A stretch of 37,367 nt of DNA from a virus. The stretch's first letter is position 1; each line of letters opens with the position of its first letter. A program made the translations under genes and the position numbers. Shown piece after piece: positions 1-6,803 of the stretch. The notes under the pieces are model-generated. The model was given only the letters and a program-made list of their open reading frames with translations, made no database searches and had not been told where the DNA came from. The stretch lies in the IMG/VR virus record IMGVR_UViG_3300037492_000052, positions 1 to 37,367 of that record; one strand, written 5' to 3'.

Positions 1-1
1 T

Positions 2-688
2 CGCGCGGTGTACGCCGGAATGTCGCCCGAGGATATTCGAGCGTTTGGAAGTGAGGCGGCGCTGAGTCGGGTTCTCGATAATATCGAGGCGACTCAGCGG
101 GCGACCACGAAGGTCGCGGAGCCTGAGGAAAGTGATCCGCTAGCCGACCTTCCGCCGCTCGACCCGGATGTGTATGATGCCGAGTCTATTAAGATGTACG
201 ACGGTCTTGTTGCTGTCATTAAGAAGCAACAGGCTGCATTGGAGTCAATGCAGTCACATCAGAAACAATCCGTGCAAGCCAGCCAACGTCGGGCTGCTCA
301 CGATGTGGAAGTTTGGTTTGACGGGCAAGTCTCCAAGTTGGGTAAAGACTTCTCCGAATCCCTTGGCGACGGGAAGTATAGTTCCCTGAGTCGAGGAAGT
401 TCGCAACTTGCGAAGCGAGATGAGTTGGCCAACCAAGTCGCAGTCCTGTTTGCCGGTTACAAAGCCTCCGGTCAGCAGTCTCCGTCGCGCGAGGACGTTT
501 TCGACGCGGCTGCGCGGCTTGTGTTGAAGGATGACTATCTGAAGGCTCACGAAAAGCAATTAGCGAGCGATCTCGCTAAGCGCAGCAAGCAGCACATCGC
601 TCGTGCTAGCGGGCAACAAGATAAGTCCAAATTGTCTCCGGTGGATGAGATTGCTGGTATTCTTGACGCGAAGTATTTCCCCAAGTAA
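2..688 (+). CDS. Scaffold-like protein, 5' partial
   Basis: The frame is open to the window edge (Arg-Ala before a GTG at 8), so the true start probably lies upstream; an ATG at 20 is a weaker alternative. About 228 residues are visible. The product is highly charged and Gln/Lys/Asp-rich, with predicted helix throughout, an acidic stretch near residues 38-60 and no enzymatic motif. Its position directly upstream of the major capsid gene and its helical, low-complexity character fit a capsid scaffolding protein, which would direct prohead assembly and then leave. That role is inferred from position and composition, not from a recognised domain. It could also be the C-terminal part of another head-assembly protein. 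Confidence 0.6.
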   Translation, partial: RAVYAGMSPEDIRAFGSEAALSRVLDNIEATQRATTKVAEPEESDPLADLPPLDPDVYDAESIKMYDGLVAVIKKQQAALESMQSHQKQSVQASQRRAAHDVEVWFDGQVSKLGKDFSESLGDGKYSSLSRGSSQLAKRDELANQVAVLFAGYKASGQQSPSREDVFDAAARLVLKDDYLKAHEKQLASDLAKRSKQHIARASGQQDKSKLSPVDEIAGILDAKYFPK

Positions 689-730
689 TAGAGCAATATT
701 ATCCATCGCTAAGTGCGAAGGATACTAACT

Positions 731-1768
731 GTGGGTTTGCAATTCAGTGACATTGATGATGCTGTTCTGTTGACTCAGAATAACCTTATCAAGCGTGGTG
801 CGTTCCTTGACCTCCAAACGGACCTGACGGATCACGTCGCGGTTCGTGAAATCTGGAAGTCTCGCCAAAAGAAGTTTGCTGGCGGATTGAATTGGGAGTT
901 CGAGGCCCAGGTCGATCATAACCACAGCGCTCGCGCTGTGGAGATGTATGAGACGGATGGATCGTCCGTTTCCGACACGATGATCAAGGGTACTGTAGAG
1001 CCTCGCCATATCAATGCCCACTACATCTACGATCAACGCGAACCCGCTTTCCAGCGTGGTGGCGTTTCGATTGTCGATCTCGTCCAGACTCGATATACGG
1101 CCATGATGGTCAGTTTGTTCGAGTACCTGGAGTCAATTCTGTGGAGCAAGCCAGCGAATAGCGCTGACACCAAGACTCCGTATGGCGTTGGGTACTGGGT
1201 GTCGAAGGCCGCGACTGAAGGTTTCTATGGCCTTGGCGACCCGGCCAACTTCCCGCTTGGTCGTGCGAACATCCTGACTTCCGCTCAACCGCGTTGGGCG
1301 AATTACTCAGGCACGTATGCCACGGTTTCGCCGGAGGACCTGATTCGCAAGTTGCGTAAGATGCACCGCAAGATTCAATTCCGCTCGGTGGTTTCCCATG
1401 CTCAACCCGAGCTTGGTGCCATGAAGAACGGTATTTACTGCGGCGACAACATCATCGGTCTGTGTGAAGAGCTTCTCGAAGCTCAGAACATGAACCTCGG
1501 CCAGGACTTGGATAGCCAGGGTGGCCGCGCCGTGTTCAAGGGTTCACCGCTGATTTACGTACCGCAACTTGACGCAGACACCGATGACCCGATCTATCTC
1601 CTCGATTGGAAGTGGCTCGCCTGCGGTGTGCTTGAAGGTTGGGAGAATCAGTTGACTGCTCCGTACATGGTTCCTGGCAAGCATCTCGTGCGCCGCGTGG
1701 ACCTTGACGCGACACTGCAACTTGTTTGCACTAACCTGCGCCGCCAGGGTGTGCTTTACAAGGCGTAG
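731..1768 (+). CDS. Major capsid protein
   Basis: The product has 345 residues and resembles major capsid proteins of podovirus-like phages, which are expected to have the HK97 fold and form the icosahedral shell. The N-terminal segment (a run of Leu/Gln/Asn followed by KRGAFLDLQTDL), the central Trp/Tyr-rich domain and the C-terminal beta-rich segment match that class. The frame opens with a GTG at 713, but the GTG at 731 is preferred because an AGGA (719-722) lies eight bases ahead of it. The next gene encodes a probable decoration protein, and a 12-bp hairpin lies just after the stop, as expected for a highly expressed capsid gene. No protease is seen beside it, so maturation by cleavage cannot be argued from this window. 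Confidence 0.82.
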   Translation: MGLQFSDIDDAVLLTQNNLIKRGAFLDLQTDLTDHVAVREIWKSRQKKFAGGLNWEFEAQVDHNHSARAVEMYETDGSSVSDTMIKGTVEPRHINAHYIYDQREPAFQRGGVSIVDLVQTRYTAMMVSLFEYLESILWSKPANSADTKTPYGVGYWVSKAATEGFYGLGDPANFPLGRANILTSAQPRWANYSGTYATVSPEDLIRKLRKMHRKIQFRSVVSHAQPELGAMKNGIYCGDNIIGLCEELLEAQNMNLGQDLDSQGGRAVFKGSPLIYVPQLDADTDDPIYLLDWKWLACGVLEGWENQLTAPYMVPGKHLVRRVDLDATLQLVCTNLRRQGVLYKA

Positions 1769-1781
1769 AAATGATAGTGTG

Positions 1782-1810
1782 GAGTCGTAGGGGCTTCTCC
1801 CCTACGACTC
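1782..1810 (+). terminator. Perfect 12-bp hairpin after the capsid gene
   Basis: Arms at 1782-1793 and 1799-1810 are exactly complementary, with a five-base loop. The run that follows is only moderately T-rich (GTCTGCTTCTC), so this may be an attenuator or an mRNA 3'-end stabiliser rather than a full terminator. The core GTAGGG/CCCTAC and the following TGCTTCT recur in the hairpin at 2726-2766. Confidence 0.7.
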
Positions 1811-1924
1811 GTCTGCTTCTCAGTATCTTCAACAAAATGAAGCTGCTGCGGAGATGAGTCGGAGACTATAAAGTTTGCATGGAAGTGCGTAACAGTTTTT
1901 TTCTTTCACACAAGGATTACGACA

Positions 1925-2710
1925 ATGAGTGATCGCAGTATCAATGCCTATCAGAAAAAAGGCAACACGATTAGCGCCTGGGTTTGGTACGAGGGCGTGG
2001 ATGCCCTGAAAGAAGGCCAGGGAGTTTGCTACAACTGGGATTACGGTACTGCCGCTTCAGTTGATGCTCGTCGATACAACCGCGTTGAGTTGCCGACGAT
2101 TCTGAATGCTCCGCACTTCGCGGGCGTGTCAGCAATGGCCCATGCCGCGAGCGCGACCGGCCAACTGATCGAGATTTACCTTCCCGGTAGCGTGTGCCCG
2201 GTCTTGACGAAGAAAGCGCTAACCATCGGTGTCGGTCGAATTACCTGTCAAGCGGGTGGGACTCTTGCTGGCTACTTCACCGCCGAAGGTTTCGAGGGTA
2301 AGGGTTCGGCAGTGCCGCTCCAGACTCTCGATACCAGCACGACTGCCGCTACAACCCTGTGCGTGCTTGAGGAAGGCCCGCAATCGGGTTTGCAGGAAGT
2401 TATCTCTTCCGTTACGGGCGGAGCGATTACGTGCATGGTTGGTGGGGTGACGCATTTCGCCACCACGACCATCACCGGTTCTGATAAGGCGTTCACGATG
2501 GCCAACGGAACTAAGATTGGCCAACTGAAGCGTTTCGTTTGCGACGGCGCGCAGTCCTCCTACAATGTCGTGATTACCGTCAATGGTATTCGCGTCGATG
2601 GAAGCACTGCTTCAACGACCGTGACGCTCACTGAGTCCGCTGATGAGTTCACGGTTCAGTGGTTTGGAGATTGGTACGAGAAGGGTCAAGTTGCTGGGAC
2701 CTATGCGTAG
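1925..2710 (+). CDS. Probable capsid decoration/cement protein
   Basis: The product has 261 residues and is rich in Thr, Ala, Gly and Val, with predicted beta structure, no signal peptide and no catalytic motif. The first half (residues about 20-120) has the Gly-rich, alternating hydrophobic pattern of small virion decoration proteins. The second half (about 145-255) looks like an Ig-like or beta-sandwich domain. The ATG is preceded by AAGGA. The gene sits between capsid and adaptor genes and is bracketed by two near-identical hairpins (1782-1810 and 2726-2766), which suggests separate control of a high-copy structural product. The decoration role is inferred from position and composition. 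It could instead be a head fibre. Confidence 0.5.
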   Translation: MSDRSINAYQKKGNTISAWVWYEGVDALKEGQGVCYNWDYGTAASVDARRYNRVELPTILNAPHFAGVSAMAHAASATGQLIEIYLPGSVCPVLTKKALTIGVGRITCQAGGTLAGYFTAEGFEGKGSAVPLQTLDTSTTAATTLCVLEEGPQSGLQEVISSVTGGAITCMVGGVTHFATTTITGSDKAFTMANGTKIGQLKRFVCDGAQSSYNVVITVNGIRVDGSTASTTVTLTESADEFTVQWFGDWYEKGQVAGTYA

Positions 2711-2725
2711 TGAATGAAGTGCTGG

Positions 2726-2766
2726 TCCGATCAGTAGGGTGTTTCTCTTCCGCCCTACTGATCGGA
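2726..2766 (+). terminator. Perfect 14-bp hairpin after the decoration gene
   Basis: Arms at 2726-2739 and 2753-2766 are exactly complementary around a T/C-rich 13-base loop. The sequence after it (TGCTTCTGTAGGGAGG) matches the TGCTTCT that follows the capsid hairpin and runs straight into the AGGGAGG ribosome site of the next gene. A weak terminator or attenuator that lowers expression of the adaptor relative to capsid proteins is the simplest reading. Confidence 0.7.
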
Positions 2767-2788
2767 TGCTTCTGTAGGGAGGTATCTC

Positions 2789-3574
2789 ATGGCTGAGTCA
2801 GGACTGTCGGTAGGTTATCCAGAGTTGCAAGCTGAGGTAGGTTTCTATCTTGGCTACGGTCGCACTCACGCTACTTGGACCGCTGCACAGTTGGCCGAGG
2901 TACTCGGCATTGTGAATTCTGGTGTTCGCCGGGTGTATTATCCTCCCGCCGTGAATGCGCAAACAGTTGGATATGAATGGAGTTTCCTGAGACCCTCCAC
3001 GACTCTTGCAATAACTGTCGCTGGCGGTTACGACTACGATCTGCCCGATGACTTCGGGCGATTGATCGGCGTGTTTCATTACGCCGCTGCGGAATATCGG
3101 AATCCGATATCCATTATCTCGGTGAGTCATCTTCTCGATCTTCGTGCATCGTCAAGTTTGACCGGCTCCCCGACAGTTGCCGCAATTCGGTACAAGGCTT
3201 CTACTGGCGCTGCTGGTCAGAAGCAGGAAGTACTTTTCTTCGCAACTCCCGATGCCTCCAAGACGTTGAGTTATGAATACGAGGCGTATAACGGGGCGTT
3301 GTCAGATTCGTTCCCGTATCCGCTGGGTGGTATGCAACTCGCTGAGCTTTATATTGAGTCATGCTTGGCGATTGCGGAGACGCGAATCAACGATGAGATT
3401 GGTCAGCACGCTCAGCAATTTCAAGCGTTGCTCATTGACGCTATTACGCGAGATCGCAAGCGCGGCGCGCAGACATATGGTCACATGGGAAACAAAGAAG
3501 AGGAAACTGAGTTTTTCCGTCGTGGGTACACTGGGGAAGTGTATCCAATCACGTATGGTGGGGAGACGATCTAA
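2789..3574 (+). CDS. Head-tail adaptor protein
   Basis: The product has 261 residues. An N-terminal helical region with a Trp/Leu-rich segment and a short motif YDLPDDF (residues 83-89) precedes a beta-rich middle and a long C-terminal helix ending in a charged tail. This is the pattern of the podovirus adaptor family annotated as DUF6682 or SU10-type adaptor, which forms the ring joining the portal to the tail nozzle. A strong AGGGAGG lies ahead of the ATG. It follows the head genes and overlaps the next start by one base (TAATG), so the two are likely translationally coupled. The family call rests on remembered motif shape. A profile search would settle it. Confidence 0.68.
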   Translation: MAESGLSVGYPELQAEVGFYLGYGRTHATWTAAQLAEVLGIVNSGVRRVYYPPAVNAQTVGYEWSFLRPSTTLAITVAGGYDYDLPDDFGRLIGVFHYAAAEYRNPISIISVSHLLDLRASSSLTGSPTVAAIRYKASTGAAGQKQEVLFFATPDASKTLSYEYEAYNGALSDSFPYPLGGMQLAELYIESCLAIAETRINDEIGQHAQQFQALLIDAITRDRKRGAQTYGHMGNKEEETEFFRRGYTGEVYPITYGGETI

Positions 3575-3819
3575 TGCCGGTAAGAAGTGCTGGATTAACT
3601 CCCGAGCAACTCGCAATGCGTGAGTACGAGGCTAAATTAGCAGCCTGGAAGGCTGACAAAGAAGCCAAGAGACAGGCTGCCATCGCGGCCTTTAATGCGT
3701 CTCCAGAAGGTAAAGCTGCGGCGCGGAATCAAGCTTCCGCCAGGAACAGGGAGTCAGTGCAGAATGCAGTTGCTCCCGGAAATATCTGGCAGACGATAGC
3801 GCAACTCCTGGGGCAGTAA
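3574..3819 (+). CDS. Small basic hypothetical protein
   Basis: The product has 81 residues and is rich in Ala, Lys, Glu and Gln. It is predicted to be mostly helical, with a Trp-Lys-Ala-Asp-Lys core near residues 25-31 and a hydrophobic C-terminal helix (IWQTIAQLLGQ). Its ATG overlaps the adaptor stop as TAATG. It has no recognised family. Small helical proteins at this position are often minor virion or ejection components, but nothing in the sequence proves that here. Confidence 0.65.
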   Translation: MPVRSAGLTPEQLAMREYEAKLAAWKADKEAKRQAAIAAFNASPEGKAAARNQASARNRESVQNAVAPGNIWQTIAQLLGQ

Positions 3820-3896
3820 TAACAAATCAATTTTTGTGGCTACGCGGACAATCGACTGTCTTTAGTTAGAACGGTCACTACAACAAGGATTTTCTC

Positions 3897-6005
3897 ATGC
3901 TTGCTCGAATTGCGAAGTTGCTCTTGATTCAGCAACCGCTTCCCGGCCCTGGCCTCTTGTTTGCCAGTGGTCTCGTGAAGCCGGTTGATGGAACTAAGGG
4001 GTATCGAACTGGATGCTTTTTTCAGCATACCGATGGTGCTGCGAATACTGCCTGCTATATCAATGAAGGTTCAGTAACGTCTTGCTTGTTCCAAGCCATT
4101 GCCGCTTCCGGCAGCGAACTTCTGTCGGACTCGGCTGACGTTGGCGTGACCGACTACACTGCTGGCTCGATCCTCGTCGCTGATGGTGATAGCTGGGAAG
4201 AGGTTGCTGTGAGTGGTCAGGCCACATTGGCCGCGACCGGCGCTCTCACGATTCCGCTTCTCAGTGCGACTCTTGGTGTCGTGACTGCCAGCAAGGCGGT
4301 TATCGTTGACGCGAGTAAGGATGCTAGCGCCTTCCGAACTGTCGGATGTGTGAATCTCGATTGCGGTTCCGCAGCGGGCGCTGGTGTGGGCGGCACACTC
4401 GACATCTATTCTGCTACGACCGCGAAGGGTCGTATGGCTTTCGCGTATGTTGATGCCCTTGCCGATAACTCCCTGCTCATCACGAATGACCAGATCAGCG
4501 GAAGTGATAAGACTGCTACGTTTACGAACACCACTGGCAAAGTGGTTTTGTCTACTGCAGCCTTGACTTGCGCAGAGGTTGACGTTCTTGATGCCGTGAC
4601 TCCTGGTACTGCTGCCGCGAGCAAGGCCGTAGTGCTGAATTCTTCAAGTCACATTGACACACTGAAAATGACGGCGTTGTGGATCGGAGCGTCAGGTTCG
4701 GCTACTCAGGTTACTGCTTCCGCCGCCGAGTTGAACGTGCTGGCGAGCGCCACTGCTGGTGATGTAGTTGCGTCTAAGGCTGTTATTACTGACGCATACA
4801 AGGGAATTCGGTTCGGTGAGTTTGCAACGGCTGGTGCAACAACTGGACAGATAGCACTTGCTGATACGATGGACCATTACGCGGATGGTCAGGTTGACGT
4901 GTTGGCAATCTATGGTGCTAGTACCGCCGATCTTGGCGCTGCCCACAGCGCTAAGCTGGCGCGCTTCCGACACATGGTAAACTGCACTGCTGCTGCGCAT
5001 GAGGTTTACGGCGCTGTGGGCCAGTTAGTTATTAAAGACACTACGCTTACTCACTTGGGCGCTGGCCTAATGGGAACCCTTGAGGGTCACACGAGTGGTG
5101 TTGTCTTGAATTCGTCGTATACGATTGGTCACGGTTGCGTTATTGCGCGTCTTGGTGGGCATGCAGCCATTACCGCCACTACTCCAGTTGCCGGATTCCT
5201 TGCGTTCAACAACGGAACGGCGGCTCTCGCTGGTGCCGCCAGCAAGTCGGTTGCGTTTGCAACCAGTTCGCTTAGCGCCACCTATCCGTGGAAGATTGGT
5301 ATGTACTCTCCGGTTGGCTCAGTTCTCCAGGGTATTCGGATTGGGGATTGGGTTGGTTCCGGTGCATCTGGTAGCGCGCTATCGTTTACCAGTGCCCTCG
5401 ATCTCTATGGAGATGGTCAACTCGATCTGATGGGTGTGTATGGTGAAAGTACTGCCGATTTGACTGCTGCCTATAGTGCTAAATGCGCTAGGTTCCGACA
5501 TATCGCTACCGGAACTGCGTTGACTATCAATCACGAAACCTACGGTGCCATCGGACAGTTGGTTGTGAAGGGGACTACCCTAGGCCACCTGCATGCTGGT
5601 CTAATGGGAACCTTGGAAGGCCATACTTCCGGTGCCGTTGCGAATGGTGCTTATGAGCATGGCATTGGAGCTATCATTGCTCGTGTCGGCGGAGGCGCTG
5701 CGATTGCAGCCACGAAGTCCGTGTCTGGCGTTATCGCGTTTTGGAATGGTGCCGCTCTTGGTACCGCTGGCGCTGGTTCTAATGCGTTTTCGACTTGCGA
5801 TACTGGAGATGGCCTGTGGACAAATGGCTTGGCTATTAACCGGGCTACGAATGCCTTTACGTTCCCCGCTTCGGGGACTGCTCCGGTTGCGGCTGGCGCT
5901 TATGCCGTTGGCGGTGGAACCATGGTAAGGATTTCGGTACTGGTTGGTGGCCTACAGTATTACATGCTCGCCAGCACTGAACCCAAGGCTGATGCAATCG
6001 AGTAG
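3897..6005 (+). CDS. Repeat-containing virion surface protein
   Basis: The product has 702 residues and is Ala/Gly/Thr/Ser-rich throughout. The first 300 residues carry three copies of a short module of the type AELNVL..ATAG..VASKAV (near residues 115-150, 225-260 and 275-305), which is common in phage fibre and head-decoration proteins. After these come two tandem copies of a segment with a period of 176 residues, anchored by DGQVDVL..YG.STAD and DGQLDLM..YG.STAD, each followed by ARFRH and LMGTLEGHTSG. The start has AAGGA in front. A GC-rich terminator follows the stop. It is probably a capsid-attached or tail-attached appendage. The exact location on the virion is not shown by sequence. 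Confidence 0.6.
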   Translation: MLARIAKLLLIQQPLPGPGLLFASGLVKPVDGTKGYRTGCFFQHTDGAANTACYINEGSVTSCLFQAIAASGSELLSDSADVGVTDYTAGSILVADGDSWEEVAVSGQATLAATGALTIPLLSATLGVVTASKAVIVDASKDASAFRTVGCVNLDCGSAAGAGVGGTLDIYSATTAKGRMAFAYVDALADNSLLITNDQISGSDKTATFTNTTGKVVLSTAALTCAEVDVLDAVTPGTAAASKAVVLNSSSHIDTLKMTALWIGASGSATQVTASAAELNVLASATAGDVVASKAVITDAYKGIRFGEFATAGATTGQIALADTMDHYADGQVDVLAIYGASTADLGAAHSAKLARFRHMVNCTAAAHEVYGAVGQLVIKDTTLTHLGAGLMGTLEGHTSGVVLNSSYTIGHGCVIARLGGHAAITATTPVAGFLAFNNGTAALAGAASKSVAFATSSLSATYPWKIGMYSPVGSVLQGIRIGDWVGSGASGSALSFTSALDLYGDGQLDLMGVYGESTADLTAAYSAKCARFRHIATGTALTINHETYGAIGQLVVKGTTLGHLHAGLMGTLEGHTSGAVANGAYEHGIGAIIARVGGGAAIAATKSVSGVIAFWNGAALGTAGAGSNAFSTCDTGDGLWTNGLAINRATNAFTFPASGTAPVAAGAYAVGGGTMVRISVLVGGLQYYMLASTEPKADAIE
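4812..5865 (+). repeat. Tandem duplicated 176-codon segment
   Basis: Two in-frame copies inside the 702-residue surface protein, approximately 4812-5337 and 5338-5865. They share ordered landmarks (DGQ.D, YG.STAD, AKxARFRH, YGA.GQLV.K.TTL.HL, GLMGTLEGHTSG, G..IAR.G). The boundaries are approximate. The copies differ at many codon positions, so the duplication is old. Confidence 0.75.
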
Positions 6006-6022
6006 TCGTGAGTGATCTTAAT

Positions 6023-6078
6023 CCGCCGTTCGGCACCCCCCCTCTAAAGGAATGGCGGGGTGGGGTGCCGGGCGGCGG
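6023..6078 (+). terminator. GC-rich rho-independent terminator
   Basis: Arms at 6023-6039 and 6062-6078 form a 17-bp stem with two central G-U pairs. They are followed at once by a T-rich run (TTCTTTCTCTT). It lies 18 bases after the stop of the 702-residue gene, so it probably ends most transcription of the head block. Confidence 0.8.
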
Positions 6079-6087
6079 TTCTTTCTC

Positions 6088-6116
6088 TTGACAATCTAAC
6101 TCAGTGAGGCTATGAT
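6088..6116 (+). promoter_or_regulatory. Consensus-like sigma70 promoter
   Basis: TTGACA at 6088-6093, a 17-base spacer, and TATGAT at 6111-6116: a perfect -35 and five of six -10 bases at ideal spacing, directly after the terminator. The -10 box abuts the ATG at 6117, so a transcript would start near 6123, inside the following gene. It could therefore serve only genes from 6416 onward. Coincidence is possible because the same bases include the GAGG ribosome site of the 6117 gene. Confidence 0.5.
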
Positions 6117-6386
6117 ATGGCTAAGGGTAAGTATACCGGAACTGCGGCAAGCGTTTTACTTCTCGCCGCAGACAACAACCGAGATCACCTTACGATTCAA
6201 GCATTGAATGCTACGCAACTTGGCATTGGCGTCGGAGTGGCCGCTGTCGCTGATGAGGGTATCCAACTTTACGCCAAGGGTGATTCAGTGAGGTTGGACG
6301 GCGCGGAGGCTCGCGCTGCGATTTACATCATAGGAAACGGAGCAACGGGGCAATACGTGACCGGAGATGTTTGGCTTAATACCTAG
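6117..6386 (+). CDS. Small structural-type protein
   Basis: The product has 89 residues and is predicted to be all-beta, with a C-terminal pattern ARAAIYIIGNGATGQYVTGD that I associate with small phage virion proteins found near head and tail genes. GAGG lies eight bases before the ATG. A promoter-like sequence overlaps this ribosome site. It is probably a minor virion or decoration protein, and its function is not established by sequence. Confidence 0.6.
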   Translation: MAKGKYTGTAASVLLLAADNNRDHLTIQALNATQLGIGVGVAAVADEGIQLYAKGDSVRLDGAEARAAIYIIGNGATGQYVTGDVWLNT

Positions 6387-6415
6387 TTCCGCACCTTTAG
6401 AAGAGAGGTTCCGCC

Positions 6416-6790
6416 ATGAAGTTGTTGCAAGTGTATTCGTCTAACGCTATCTGGGGTAAACTCGCTGGGATGAGGCTCAGCCCTAAGATGGCCTACGATG
6501 TTCTGAAGTACGCGAAACTCGTTTTCGCGGAGTACGACATCGTAGAAAAGACGCGAGTTGCGTTGATTCACGAGATTACGGACACTCTCGACAATGAAAG
6601 CGCAAGCATAGAGCCGGATTCTGCCGACCATGCTGCATACGTGGAGCGTTTCGGTGCCATGCTTGATGTAGAGAGTGACCTGAAGCCGAGCGCATTGAAG
6701 TTTGATGCGTTGATCGCTGATCTCGACGCGAGATGCAATGCCTTGACCATTCAAGAGATTGCAGCGTTGGAACCGTTCTTCGCAGAATAA
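6416..6790 (+). CDS. Acidic helical hypothetical protein
   Basis: The product has 124 residues and is predicted to be almost entirely helical and acidic. Residues 1-60 hold a Leu/Met-rich segment and an FAEYD/KTRVALI stretch. An AGAGAGG ribosome site precedes the ATG. It lies just before the nozzle-like gene, which suggests a tail-assembly or virion role. The helical pattern recalls small phage proteins of the DUF1617 type, but the match is weak and no function is assigned. It is the first full gene after the promoter-like element at 6088-6116. Confidence 0.55.
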   Translation: MKLLQVYSSNAIWGKLAGMRLSPKMAYDVLKYAKLVFAEYDIVEKTRVALIHEITDTLDNESASIEPDSADHAAYVERFGAMLDVESDLKPSALKFDALIADLDARCNALTIQEIAALEPFFAE

Positions 6791-6803
6791 CAGGCGGTGA
6801 AAA

